64,000 nt of DNA from Rhodocyclaceae bacterium (GCA_026646875.1 JAPKHL010000012.1:1-64000), one strand, 5' to 3'; positions 8,545 through 18,368 are shown, numbered from the stretch's first letter. Notes: a model not told the origin generated them from the sequence alone. Translations and numbers: made by a program.

Positions 8545-10299
8545 TCAGCCGACAATGCCGCGCAGGCCAGTCGCGCCGGTCGGCAGCGCTGCCCGCCAAG
8601 GCACCAGCGCGCAGCGCGGAGCCAGCACCTCGGCGACACGCTGGATGAAGGGCCGCTCGTACTCGCCGCGCTGGGCGAGCAGCGGATCGCGCGTACCGCT
8701 GGCGAGCAGGCTCTGGTTGATGACCCAGGCGAACGGAGCGATCCCGGCCCGCGCAAGATCGGCCTGCAGACGCTCGGCTTCGTGCACGGGCGTCGCCTCG
8801 GCGAGAGTGACGACAAGGATGCGGGTGTACGCCGGGTCGCGCAGGCGCGGCAGCAGCCGGGTCACCGCTTCCGGCATCTCGCCGCGGGTGCGCAGCACCT
8901 CGCGGTGATAGGCCTCGGCGGCATCGAGCAGCAACAACGTATGCCCTGTCGGCGCCGTATCGAGGACAACGAAACCGTCGCGGCCGCGATCGACCTCGCG
9001 CGCGAAGGCGCGGAATACGGCAATTTCCTCCGTGCAGGGCGAGCGCAGGTCTTCCTCGAGCAGCGCGCGACCCGCGACATCCAGGCTGGCGGAAGCCTTC
9101 TCCAACACCTCCGCGGCATATGCAGCCACCTCGCGCGCCGGATCGATGCGCCCGACGCTCAGCCGGGGCAGCGCCTCGCCCAGCGCCTCGGCCACATGCG
9201 CAGCCGGGTCGGTGGTCGACAGGTGCACGGCATGGCCCCGGTCGGCCAGCGCCACGGCAATGGCCGCGGCCACCGTGGTCTTGCCGACGCCGCCCTTGCC
9301 CATGGTCATGATCACGCCATGACCGGCGGCCGCCAGCGTATCGATCAGCGCAGCCAGCCCATCGGGCAGCGCAACGGTGCCCCCCTTGGCGGATACCGCC
9401 GGCGGCGCTTCGACACGCTCCGGATGGGCGACCAGACGGAGGGCGTCAAGCCCCACCGTGCCACGCGGCAGGAAGGGCACCACCGAGCGCGGCAAACCGC
9501 CGAGGCCGGCCGGCATGGCCAGCAACGCATCGCTGGCACGGCGGGAAAAGGCTTGCGCAATGCCATCGTCGCTCGGCCCCACGGAAAAGAGCCCGTTGAT
9601 CGCCAAGTGCAGATTGCCGATGCCCAGTGCCGCCAGCTCACTGCGCGTACGCTCCGCCTCCCGCAGCGCAGCGCTATCCGGCCGAGCGACGAGCACCACT
9701 GCGGTCGATGCAGGATCGGCAAGGCGCTCGACAGTGGCCGCATAGAGCGCCTTCTGCCTTTCCAGACCGGCCAGCGGCCCGAGACAGGATGCACCGCCGC
9801 TCGAAGAGGCGATGAAACCGCTCCACGCCGAAGGCAGCGTCAGAAGACGCAGCGTGTGCCCCGTGGGCGCGGTGTCGAAGATCACGTGATCGAAGCCATC
9901 CGTCGCCTCCGGCGAACCGAGCAGCCGGGAAAACTCGTCGAAGGCGGCGATCTCCACGGTGCATGCACCGGAAAACTGCTCCTCCATGCTCTGGATGGCC
10001 GCCGCCGGGAGAATGCCGCGATAGGGCGCGACCATGCGTTCGCGGTAATCGCGCGCCGCAGCCTCGGGATCGATGTTCAGCGCGAACAGTCCGGACACCC
10101 CGGCGACCGCCGTCGGCGTCCGCCCGAGCGGCGTACCGAGCACCTCGTCGAGATTGGAGGCCGGATCGGTCGAAACGATCAGCACGCGCCGGCCGGTCTC
10201 GGCCAGCGCCAGGCCGGCGGCGCAGGACAGCGAGGTCTTGCCGACGCCGCCCTTGCCGGTGAAGAAGAGATGGCGGGTACGCAGCTCGGGCAAGGTCAT
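8545..10299 (-). CDS. arsA: Arsenical pump-driving ATPase ArsA (two ATPase halves)
   Basis: Two deviant Walker A motifs FFTGKGGVGKTSL and MTMGKGGVGKTTV; follows arsD; start ATG 10299. Confidence 0.93.
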   Translation of the reverse strand: MTLPELRTRHLFFTGKGGVGKTSLSCAAGLALAETGRRVLIVSTDPASNLDEVLGTPLGRTPTAVAGVSGLFALNIDPEAAARDYRERMVAPYRGILPAAAIQSMEEQFSGACTVEIAAFDEFSRLLGSPEATDGFDHVIFDTAPTGHTLRLLTLPSAWSGFIASSSGGASCLGPLAGLERQKALYAATVERLADPASTAVVLVARPDSAALREAERTRSELAALGIGNLHLAINGLFSVGPSDDGIAQAFSRRASDALLAMPAGLGGLPRSVVPFLPRGTVGLDALRLVAHPERVEAPPAVSAKGGTVALPDGLAALIDTLAAAGHGVIMTMGKGGVGKTTVAAAIAVALADRGHAVHLSTTDPAAHVAEALGEALPRLSVGRIDPAREVAAYAAEVLEKASASLDVAGRALLEEDLRSPCTEEIAVFRAFAREVDRGRDGFVVLDTAPTGHTLLLLDAAEAYHREVLRTRGEMPEAVTRLLPRLRDPAYTRILVVTLAEATPVHEAERLQADLARAGIAPFAWVINQSLLASGTRDPLLAQRGEYERPFIQRVAEVLAPRCALVPWRAALPTGATGLRGIVG

Positions 10300-10685
10300 C
10301 AGCAGCAACCCGACTTCGGCGTGCAGCAGCGCCCCGTCCCGGCAGGTTTCTCCCCGCCCGCCGCCCGCGCCGCATCGCCTCCGGCCGACAGGCCGAGTTT
10401 CTGCGCCAACTGTGCACGCGACGGATAGAGCCCGGTGCTCGCGACCTGCCCATCGATGACAACGACCGGCAGCCGATCCATGCCGGCTTCCATCTCCTTC
10501 AGCACCGCCGGATTGGCGGCAAAGGCCTGCGGCGCCTGTCCGAGGTTGTGGCGGGAAACGGCAACGCCCTGTGCCTCGACCCATTGCAGGTCTGCCGCGA
10601 ACTGCGCCAGCACCGGATCGACCTCCACTCCGCAAACACCGGTCGAGCAGCACATGGCGGGATCGAACACTTCGAGTTTTCTCAT
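10299..10685 (-). CDS. arsD: Arsenite efflux metallochaperone ArsD
   Basis: MRKLEVFDPAMCCSTGVCGVEVDPVL...; C-terminal CC...CC motifs. Confidence 0.93.
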   Translation of the reverse strand: MRKLEVFDPAMCCSTGVCGVEVDPVLAQFAADLQWVEAQGVAVSRHNLGQAPQAFAANPAVLKEMEAGMDRLPVVVIDGQVASTGLYPSRAQLAQKLGLSAGGDAARAAGGEKPAGTGRCCTPKSGCC

Positions 10686-10709
10686 GATTTTTCTCCTTGG
10701 AAATTCATG

Positions 10710-11780
10710 TCAGCGGTTTCCTTCGTACCAGTTCCGGGTGGAATTGACCATGCGCACCAGCCACAGCATCACCGGCACCTCGATCAGCACGCCGACCACG
10801 GTGGCCAGCGCAGCGCCGGAATCGAAACCGTAGAGGACGATGGCCACGGCCACCGCCAGCTCGAAGAAATTCGAGGCGCCGATCATCGTCGATGGCCCGG
10901 CGATGTTGTGCGCCACGCGGAAACGGCGGTTCAGCCAGTAGCCGAGTCCGGCGATGAACAGCCCCTGCAGCAGGATGGGCACGGCAAGCATGGCGATGAT
11001 CAGCGGCTGCGCGGCGATGGCTTCGCCCTGAAAGGCGAAGAGCAGCAGCAGCGTGGCCAGCAGCGCCACCATCGTGAACGGCGCGATGCGCGCCACCGCC
11101 GCCTGGAAGAGCGCCTCGCCGCGCGCCATGAAATGCCGGCGCAGCCCCTGCGCGATGGCCAGCGGAATGACGATGTAAACCACCACCGAGAGCAGCAGCG
11201 TATCCCACGGCACCGGGATGGCCGACACGCCGAGCAGGAAGGCAACGATGGGCGCGAAGGCAAAGACCATCACCAGATCGTTGAGCGCCACCTGCGAAAT
11301 GGTGAAATTGGCATCGCCGCGACACAGATTGCTCCACACGAAGACCATTGCCGTGCACGGCGCGGCGCCAAGCAGGATCAATCCGGCGATGTAGCTGTCG
11401 AGCTGCTCCGCCGGCAGCCAGGGCGCGAAAACGTGGCGGATGAACAGCCAGCCCAGCGCAGCCATGGTGAAGGGCTTCACCGCCCAATTCACGAACAGCG
11501 TGATGCCGATGCTCGCTCCCTGCTTGCGCACCTCGTGCAGCGAAGCGAAATCGATCTTCATCAGCATCGGAACGATCATCACCCAGATCAGCAGCCCCAC
11601 CGGCAGATTGACCTGCGCCACCTCCATCCGCCCCACGGCCTGGAAAAAGGCCGGCGCCAGCTGACCAAGCGCGATTCCCGCACCGATGCAGAGCACCACC
11701 CACAAACTCAGCCAGCGCTCGAAGACGCCGATCGGAGCCCCCACGGCCGCCCGCGCCGCACGCTCGCACTGCACGCTCAT
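10710..11780 (-). CDS. Arsenite efflux transporter, Acr3 family
   Basis: FERWLSLWVVLCIGAGIALGQLAP..., MVFVWSNLCRGDANFTISQVALND; in ars operon. Confidence 0.9.
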   Translation of the reverse strand: MSVQCERAARAAVGAPIGVFERWLSLWVVLCIGAGIALGQLAPAFFQAVGRMEVAQVNLPVGLLIWVMIVPMLMKIDFASLHEVRKQGASIGITLFVNWAVKPFTMAALGWLFIRHVFAPWLPAEQLDSYIAGLILLGAAPCTAMVFVWSNLCRGDANFTISQVALNDLVMVFAFAPIVAFLLGVSAIPVPWDTLLLSVVVYIVIPLAIAQGLRRHFMARGEALFQAAVARIAPFTMVALLATLLLLFAFQGEAIAAQPLIIAMLAVPILLQGLFIAGLGYWLNRRFRVAHNIAGPSTMIGASNFFELAVAVAIVLYGFDSGAALATVVGVLIEVPVMLWLVRMVNSTRNWYEGNR

Positions 11781-12610
11781 TGCCCGCCCTCCTCCGCATG
11801 GATCCTGCGCGCGGCGGCCTGCACCTCCGCCGCCGGCATGCGCTCCAGCGGCAGCGCGAGAAACGCCGAAATCCGGCGCACCAGCTGCGCGTAGGCCGTC
11901 TCGAACGCCGCGCGGCGGGCCGCCAGCGGCTCGACATGCGCCGGATCGGGAATCGCCCAGTGCGCCGTGGCCGGATGCCCCGGCCACACCGGGCAGGCCT
12001 CGCCCGCCGCGCTGGCGCACACGGTGAAGATGAAATCCATGCGCGGCGCCTCCGGCGTGGCGAACTCCGTCCACGACTTGCTGCGCGCCTCGGGCAACGG
12101 CACTCCGTGCCGCGCCAGCGTTTCCAGCGCCACCGGATTGACCGTGCCGGACGGCTGGCTGCCCGCCGAAAAGGCACGCACGCGCCCCGGCCGCGACTGG
12201 TTGCCGAGATGATTGAACAACGCCTCGCCGAGAATCGAGCGGGCGGAATTGCCGGTGCACAGCACCAGGATGTTGAAGACAGGCAAGGCAGGCATCGAGC
12301 AGTCCTTGGGCAGACAGAGTTCGGGATGACCGTGGCAGCAGTCCTCGGTCAGGAAGGCAAGCAGCGCGTTGATGCCGGCCATGGCCGCCCGGTAGCGCAC
12401 GTAACGCCCCTCCTGCGCCATGCTGACCAGCCCCGCCTGCGCCAGCGTCTTGAGATGGAAGGACAGCGTCGGCGCCGGCAACGCCAGCTGTTCGGCAATC
12501 GCCCCCGCCGTCATCCCCTCGGGCCCATGGCGAACCAGCAGACGGAAAACGGACAGACGGCTCTCCTGAGCCAGCGCGGACAGCGCAGTGACGGCGGCTT
12601 TTGATTCCAT
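11777..12610 (-). CDS. ArsR-family repressor fused to low-MW-phosphatase-type arsenate reductase (ArsC)
   Basis: ArsR winged helix (ALAQESRLSVFRLLVRHGPEGMTAGAIAEQLALPAPTLSFHLKTLAQAGLV) followed in one frame by NILVLCTGNSARSILGEALFNHLG. Confidence 0.88.
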   Translation of the reverse strand: MESKAAVTALSALAQESRLSVFRLLVRHGPEGMTAGAIAEQLALPAPTLSFHLKTLAQAGLVSMAQEGRYVRYRAAMAGINALLAFLTEDCCHGHPELCLPKDCSMPALPVFNILVLCTGNSARSILGEALFNHLGNQSRPGRVRAFSAGSQPSGTVNPVALETLARHGVPLPEARSKSWTEFATPEAPRMDFIFTVCASAAGEACPVWPGHPATAHWAIPDPAHVEPLAARRAAFETAYAQLVRRISAFLALPLERMPAAEVQAAARRIHAEEGGQ

Positions 12611-12612
12611 GA

Positions 12613-12628
12613 TTCCAATATTATGGAA
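12613..12628. promoter_or_regulatory. Candidate ArsR operator upstream of arsR-arsC
   Basis: Inverted repeat TTCCA-atatta-TGGAA immediately upstream of ATG 12610. Confidence 0.4.
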
Positions 12629-12660
12629 ATGATTGGCGATGGGCAAGGGGTGAATTTGAT

Positions 12661-12816
12661 GTTTCGGCCCAAGGCTCGATCCCGAGCGACGAAGGGCCGA
12701 TGAAACTCTTCTATCTGGCCCTACGCAACATCAGCCAGAAATGGACGATGCCGATTCGGGATTGGAAAGCCTCGCTGACTCACTTTACTATCCAGCTCGA
12801 TGAACGGATTCCACAG
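12661..12816 (+). pseudogene. 3' remnant of an IS256-family transposase
   Basis: In-frame reading GSIPSDEGPMKLFYLALRNISQKWTMPIRDWKASLTHFTIQLDERIPQ resembles the IS256-family C-terminus (HFPSDEAA..KLL.LALRNI.KKWTMPI.DWK.ALN.F.I....R.P); possible IR end gtttacacatagattcggacaggc follows at about 12833-12856. Confidence 0.75.
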
Positions 12817-12891
12817 CGCGATTTGAAACCCCGTTTACACATAGATTCGGACAGGCACCAACTAGATTCCAGCCCTACTTCGGAGATCTGA

Positions 12892-15800
12892 ATGCAGCCC
12901 GGCGACAAAGTCCGCTTGAAGGCCAACCCGGGCAGGGTTGGCATCCTCGGTAACGAAACCGATGGCCCACCGCATCGATTCCGAGTTCTAGTCACCTTCA
13001 CAGACGGTGAAGAGCAGTTCGTACTCAAGAACTCGCTCGAGAAGGTCGACCGGGCATCGGCCGGCCCTTATGCAATGGTGGCCAGTGGTCGTTACGGCCG
13101 AGTCGAGGATCTCCGTGGTGCGATCACGTATTACCGGCTGAGCGGTCGACTAGCAAACCTCATCTACAGCCTGAACACGACGAACACGCAGTTCCTTGCC
13201 TACCAGTTCAAGCCTGTACTGCAGTTCCTCGACTCGCCGTCGAACGGCATCCTCATAGCGGACGAGGTCGGCCTCGGCAAGACCATCGAGGCCGGCCTGA
13301 TCTGGACGGAGCTCCGCGCCCGTGTCGATGCGAAGCGCCTCTTGGTGATCTGTCCCGCGATGCTTCGCGAAAAGTGGAAGGCCGAACTCTCCGAGCGCTT
13401 CGGGGTGAGCGCGGAGATCGTCGATGCACGCGGCCTGCTCGACCACCTGCAGAGCGCACGAGAACGCCCCCAGCAACAGTTCGCGCTGATCGCCAGCATG
13501 CAGGGTTTGCGCCCGGCCAAGGGCTGGAATGACGATGAGGAGCCCTCCCAGGCAACCACTGCAAAGCTGGCGCGCTTTCTGAACGAGGCGGACCTCGAAG
13601 AGCCCCTGCTCGACATGCTGATCATCGACGAGGCGCACTACCTGCGAAACGACGAAACGGCTACCCATCGTCTGGCCCGGCTGCTTCGTCCAGTCGTGCA
13701 GAGCATGGTGATGCTGTCGGCGACACCGATCCAGTTGCGGAGCGACGATCTTTTCAACCTGCTCAACCTGATCGACGAGGACTCCTTCCCCTTCCCCACC
13801 TCGTTCCAATACTCCCTGCAGGAAAACGCACCGATCGTCGCCTTGCGCGACCGGATCCTGAGTCACGTGGTCACGCCCACGGATTTCGTAGAGACCTTGC
13901 GTGAGGCAGTTGGTGGTCGCATCTTCGGCGACAACGCTCAGCTCGAGCACCTCATCAATCATCCGCCCTCTGCCGAGGACCTTTCCTCGCCGCGCGGACG
14001 CTCAGAAATTGCCGATCAGCTGGACCGAATCAACCCGCTGACCAAGGTCGTCACGCGAACCCTGAAACGCGACGTGCAGGAAATGCGCGTGCAGCGAGAT
14101 CCGGTGACGGTCCGCGTAGAGATGAACCCGATCGAGCGCGAGTTCTACGATCAAGTGACCGAGGCGGTTCGCGAGTTCTGCGCGCGCATCGACATCTCTG
14201 AAGGCTTCATGCTGACGATTCCGCAGCGCCAGTTGTCCAGCTGCGTGGCAGCCGCGTGCAAGGGTTGGCTCGATCGCACGGAAGTCGATGACGAAGAGCT
14301 TGCAAGCGAGGTCTTCGAGCTCTACGGCGATGCCGAGGACAACGAGAAACGCCCGAACCTTGGCGCCCTATTGCGAACACTCGTGGGCATTGCACGACGC
14401 GTTGGCGACCACACGGCACTCGAATCGGTGGACAGCAAGTACGACATGCTGGTCCGCAACCTGAAGCAATACTGGGCTGCTTACCCCGGCAAGAAGATCG
14501 TTCTGTTCTCCTTCTACCGCAACACGCTCCACTACCTCGCACGCCGGCTGGCAGCAGAAGGGATCCAGTCTGCAGTGCTTCACGGCGGGATGGACAAGCA
14601 TGGCGTGCTGCGGCACTTCGAGTCGACCGAAGGCCCCGACATCCTGATTTCTTCAGAGGTCGCTTCCGAGGGCGTGGACCTCCAGTTCTCCAGCCTGCTC
14701 ATCAACTACGACCTGCCCTGGAACCCCGCCCGGATCGAACAGCGCATTGGTCGTATCGACCGGATCGGACAGGAAGCCGAGAAGATCCTGATCTGGAATT
14801 TCATCTACACGCACACGATTGATGAACGGATCTACGACCGACTGCTGGAGCGCCTCGACATTTTCCGCCAGGCGCTCGGCAGCATGGAGGCGATGCTGGG
14901 CACCGAGATCCGCACGCTGAGCTACGAGCTGCTATCGCACAAGCTCACACCGGAGCAGGAGCAGGAACGCATCGACCGCGCCAGTCTTGCCATCGAGCGA
15001 GTGAGCAGGCAGCAGGCGCTGCTGGAAGAGGAAGCCACCCAGCTGATCGCCCATGGCGACTTCATCCAGAACAAGGTACGGGCCGCCAAGGAGTTGGGTC
15101 GCTTCATCCGAGGCGAAGATCTGCTCGCCTACGTGAAGGATTTTCTCGAGCGTGAGTTTCCCGGGACGCGTTTGCTTGCGGACGATGACAACGAGCTCGA
15201 GCATGTCATCGAGATCTCGACCGAGGCCCGCGTCGCTTTCTCCGAGTTTCTCCAGCAACAACGGCTTCAGGGCGCAACGCGCCTCCTTGGTGCCGCACCG
15301 CCAAGGCTCATCTTCGAGAACCGTCATGGGCGGAACCCGTCCGGAAAGGAACGGATCACGCAAGATCATCCGCTCGTGCGCTTCGTGGCGGATGAGTTGA
15401 AGAAGGGTGGAAAGGGGCCGCTCTACAGCCCGGTTGCGGCGGTGGAAATCCTGGGCAACACGGTTGGAAACATCGAGCGCGACATCTACGTCTATGCGAT
15501 CGCACGCTGGACCGTCTCGGGTGCCCGCGACATCGAGCGGCTGGAGTATCTGGTCCAGCGGCTTGCGGACGGTTGGTTGCTCGACGGCGAGCAGGCGGAG
15601 TTTCTCGTGAATGCCGCCGGTCTCCAGGGCCGGGACTGGCTGGGCGCAAGCACAAGCCTGAACCATGCGCACACCGCCGGGGTGCTCGACGACTGCCGTG
15701 CCGAGCTCGAAGAGCGTTTTCGCGCATTTCGTGACGCACAGATCCGCGAAAACCGAGATCGCGTCAGCTTCATGGTGAACACCCTTCGGCATCACCTGGA

Positions 15801-16005
15801 TAACCAGCGCAGGCGCTTCCACGAACGAATCGAGAAGTATCGACTGCACGGTACCGACAAGCAGAGGCGACTGATTCCAGCGGAAGAGGGCCGGCTCAAG
15901 AAGCTCACCCAGCGCATCGAGGCACGGATCGCTGAGTTGCGCCTGAAGGAGTCGATCCAGGCCCACGACAGCATGGTGTCAGGCGGCGTCATCCGAGTGG
16001 TCTGA
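12892..16005 (+). CDS. SNF2-family helicase (RapA/DrmD-like)
   Basis: 1037 aa; GILIADEVGLGKTIEAGLIW (motif I), MLIIDEAHYLRND (II), MLSATPIQLRS (III), SSEVASEGVDLQFSSLLINYDLPWNPARIEQRIGRIDRIGQ (V/VI); N-terminal small beta-rich domain PGDKVRLKANPGRVGIL. Confidence 0.92.
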   Translation: MQPGDKVRLKANPGRVGILGNETDGPPHRFRVLVTFTDGEEQFVLKNSLEKVDRASAGPYAMVASGRYGRVEDLRGAITYYRLSGRLANLIYSLNTTNTQFLAYQFKPVLQFLDSPSNGILIADEVGLGKTIEAGLIWTELRARVDAKRLLVICPAMLREKWKAELSERFGVSAEIVDARGLLDHLQSARERPQQQFALIASMQGLRPAKGWNDDEEPSQATTAKLARFLNEADLEEPLLDMLIIDEAHYLRNDETATHRLARLLRPVVQSMVMLSATPIQLRSDDLFNLLNLIDEDSFPFPTSFQYSLQENAPIVALRDRILSHVVTPTDFVETLREAVGGRIFGDNAQLEHLINHPPSAEDLSSPRGRSEIADQLDRINPLTKVVTRTLKRDVQEMRVQRDPVTVRVEMNPIEREFYDQVTEAVREFCARIDISEGFMLTIPQRQLSSCVAAACKGWLDRTEVDDEELASEVFELYGDAEDNEKRPNLGALLRTLVGIARRVGDHTALESVDSKYDMLVRNLKQYWAAYPGKKIVLFSFYRNTLHYLARRLAAEGIQSAVLHGGMDKHGVLRHFESTEGPDILISSEVASEGVDLQFSSLLINYDLPWNPARIEQRIGRIDRIGQEAEKILIWNFIYTHTIDERIYDRLLERLDIFRQALGSMEAMLGTEIRTLSYELLSHKLTPEQEQERIDRASLAIERVSRQQALLEEEATQLIAHGDFIQNKVRAAKELGRFIRGEDLLAYVKDFLEREFPGTRLLADDDNELEHVIEISTEARVAFSEFLQQQRLQGATRLLGAAPPRLIFENRHGRNPSGKERITQDHPLVRFVADELKKGGKGPLYSPVAAVEILGNTVGNIERDIYVYAIARWTVSGARDIERLEYLVQRLADGWLLDGEQAEFLVNAAGLQGRDWLGASTSLNHAHTAGVLDDCRAELEERFRAFRDAQIRENRDRVSFMVNTLRHHLDNQRRRFHERIEKYRLHGTDKQRRLIPAEEGRLKKLTQRIEARIAELRLKESIQAHDSMVSGGVIRVV

Positions 16006-16029
16006 ACCGGCACGAAAAGGGAGAAGAAG

Positions 16030-17853
16030 ATGGCTGGCCAGATGGCAGAACTGTTGAAGAAGGCCTTTGCAGAGAAGGGCGTGCAGCTTCCAGGCGCCAA
16101 GGTCGAGACCCGAAAGGTTCTCCCAACCGGCAGTGGCGAGTCATCACAGCACACGGGCCAAAGCGCGGAAACACCGACGGTATCGCCCCCGGCGGGCCCC
16201 AAGGCACCCACGGCACCCAAGGAAGGAAAGAGATCCGACCCGATCGCCGAGGCTTGCAAGAAGTGGCGTGCGGAGCATCCGGTGGCTCGCGCAAAGGCGC
16301 CAGTCAAATCGTCTCAAAGGGCCGCTCCCCTCGCTTGCTACGACTCGTCACCCGTGCGTGCTGGCAAATCACCCGAAGGCAAGGTGTCGCCCTATGAGGT
16401 TCGCCTCGGCTCCGCCGCAAGGCTTGCGCTCACCCTCGACGAACAGGTCGAGCTCGAAGTGCTGGATGTATACGAGGAGTTGGGACGGAGCAGCCAGTGC
16501 TGCCACGAGACGGCGGATGACGAGCATCTGATCGCCATGGGGGTCGATTTCGGGACGTCGAGCATCAAGGTGGTGATCGGCGACCCTGCCCTTGGCAAAG
16601 CCTTCGCAGTACCGTTCACAACGGCAAGCGATGTCGCCCGGTATCTCCTGCCGACCCGCTTGCACGAATCGGCAGGACGGTTCTCCTTGTGCGAAGGAGA
16701 AGAAACACATCGCGACCTGAAACTCGCATTGATTGCGAACCCCGGCGATCTGGTGTTGCGCGAGCGCGTGTCCGCCATGCTCGCCCTGGTCATCAGGCAA
16801 GCTCGGGGCTGGCTGTTCGCAACGCATGCCGACGTCTTCGCCCGAACCCGGCTCCTGTGGAAGCTCTCGATTGGCCTGCCCGTCGCCCACCACCTGGACG
16901 ATGAGCTGACTCAGACCTTCAACGATGTAGCGCACGTGGCCTGGCTTGCAGCGTGCATGCCGCGAGATATCTCACGCGCATCAATCGCAGCAGCAAGGGA
17001 TCGCAAGCACGAAATCGCGGCAGCCCCCGAGTGCATGTCGGAGGACGAGGATGTCGAGATTAGCGTCGTCCCGGAGATCGCCGCGCAGATCTTCGGCTTC
17101 GTGAATTCGAGCCGTTTCAATCGTAGGGAGCAGAACATCTACCTGATGGTGGACGTCGGCGCCGGCTCGGTCGATTCATCGCTGTTCCACGTCAAGCCGG
17201 CGCGCGGGGGAAAATGGGACTTCGAATTTTTCACCTCGATCGTCGAACCGCACGGCGTCATGAACCTCCATCGTCATCGTGTGGGGTGGTGGGAAGAGGC
17301 GCTTTCGCAGTGCAGCGAACCTAAGGCTGGACTCATCTCGAGCGCGCTGGCAGAGCACAAGTATCCGACGGATCGGACCGTCGCTCTCCCGAGTCGATTC
17401 ACTCGCTACGTCCATGATGCGAAGGTGTTCTTACGCAAGCCCTCGGACGACCCCGACGACACCTTCTTCCAGAAAAAGGTGGTCAGCCAGGTGCGCGGCA
17501 AGAGCTACTGGCGAGCATGGAAAGATGGGCATCTCACCCCCGCACAGCTGATCGGCGTACCTGCGTTCTATTGCGGAGGCGGCATGCGTATGGAGTTCTA
17601 CAGCAAGCTGCAAAACCAGATGCAGTCGATGCCTGGCTACAGTTGGCTCAGGGCTGAACCCAGGCGAGTCGAGTTGCCGAAGAACCTCGAGGCCCCAGGG
17701 CTTCACCGAAGCAATTACGATCGGATGACCGTCGCCTATGGCCTCAGCTTTCTGGAGGTTGGAACAGTCACTAAAGCAGTTCCGCCCCCGAAGCTTCCCT
17801 TGAAGCAAGAGACATCCTGGACAGAGAACTATGTCGGGAAGGAACACTGCTGA
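16030..17853 (+). CDS. Hsp70/actin-like ATPase-fold protein
   Basis: 607 aa; MGVDFGTSSIKVVIGD (phosphate-1), IYLMVDVGAGSVDSSLFHV (phosphate-2), VPAFYCGGGMRMEFY (adenosine motif); 24 nt after helicase. Confidence 0.8.
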   Translation: MAGQMAELLKKAFAEKGVQLPGAKVETRKVLPTGSGESSQHTGQSAETPTVSPPAGPKAPTAPKEGKRSDPIAEACKKWRAEHPVARAKAPVKSSQRAAPLACYDSSPVRAGKSPEGKVSPYEVRLGSAARLALTLDEQVELEVLDVYEELGRSSQCCHETADDEHLIAMGVDFGTSSIKVVIGDPALGKAFAVPFTTASDVARYLLPTRLHESAGRFSLCEGEETHRDLKLALIANPGDLVLRERVSAMLALVIRQARGWLFATHADVFARTRLLWKLSIGLPVAHHLDDELTQTFNDVAHVAWLAACMPRDISRASIAAARDRKHEIAAAPECMSEDEDVEISVVPEIAAQIFGFVNSSRFNRREQNIYLMVDVGAGSVDSSLFHVKPARGGKWDFEFFTSIVEPHGVMNLHRHRVGWWEEALSQCSEPKAGLISSALAEHKYPTDRTVALPSRFTRYVHDAKVFLRKPSDDPDDTFFQKKVVSQVRGKSYWRAWKDGHLTPAQLIGVPAFYCGGGMRMEFYSKLQNQMQSMPGYSWLRAEPRRVELPKNLEAPGLHRSNYDRMTVAYGLSFLEVGTVTKAVPPPKLPLKQETSWTENYVGKEHC

Positions 17854-17963
17854 GCAGTGGGCTCACCGTTGAGATTTTCTGGTACGCGGTAGGACGGCGC
17901 AATGCGATACCGCGTCAATCTGTGAAAAACGGGCAAGCGGGAGATCGGGAAGCGCCGGCGGCA

Positions 17964-18368
17964 TCAGTGCGAATCCGCCCGGATGTACTCGATGGACAGG
18001 CCCAGCGGCGCCGCCAGCGGCAGCCAAGCACGGTCGGCGGTGACCGCAACGGCATTCTCGCGCAGCGCCAGCGCGAGGCAGGCGCGGTCGCCGAGCGAGA
18101 GCCCGAGATGGCGGGTGGATTGGCGCAACAGGCCGGCCTCGGTGGCCTGCGCCGCATCGAAGGGCAGGCAGCGCGCCTGCAACTGGCCGATGACCTGCCG
18201 CAGGACAGCCTCGGGCTGGCCCAACTGCGCCAGCCGCGTCACCACCTCGGCGGCGTTGACGCTTGAAATCAGGCAGTCCTCTTCGTGCAGGAGCTGGTGT
18301 ACCCGCGCCTGCCCGGGTTCGTTGAAGATCCAGGCCAAACAGGCCGATGCGTCGAGGACAAAACTCAT
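17964..18368 (-). CDS. PIN-domain toxin (VapC-like)
   Basis: MSFVLDASACLAWIFNE... SSVNAAEVVTRL... GLSLGDRACLALALRENAVAVTADRAW: PIN acidic residues. Confidence 0.88.
   Translation of the reverse strand: MSFVLDASACLAWIFNEPGQARVHQLLHEEDCLISSVNAAEVVTRLAQLGQPEAVLRQVIGQLQARCLPFDAAQATEAGLLRQSTRHLGLSLGDRACLALALRENAVAVTADRAWLPLAAPLGLSIEYIRADSH

Noticed and set aside
12700-12891. 63-aa ORF as an independent gene
   Set aside because: Matches the C-terminal end of IS256-family transposases; treated as a remnant.
12892-17853. Assignment as a DISARM locus
   Set aside because: The helicase is DrmD/RapA-like, but no drmA, drmB, drmC or methylase is adjacent, and the Hsp70-like partner is not a DISARM component.
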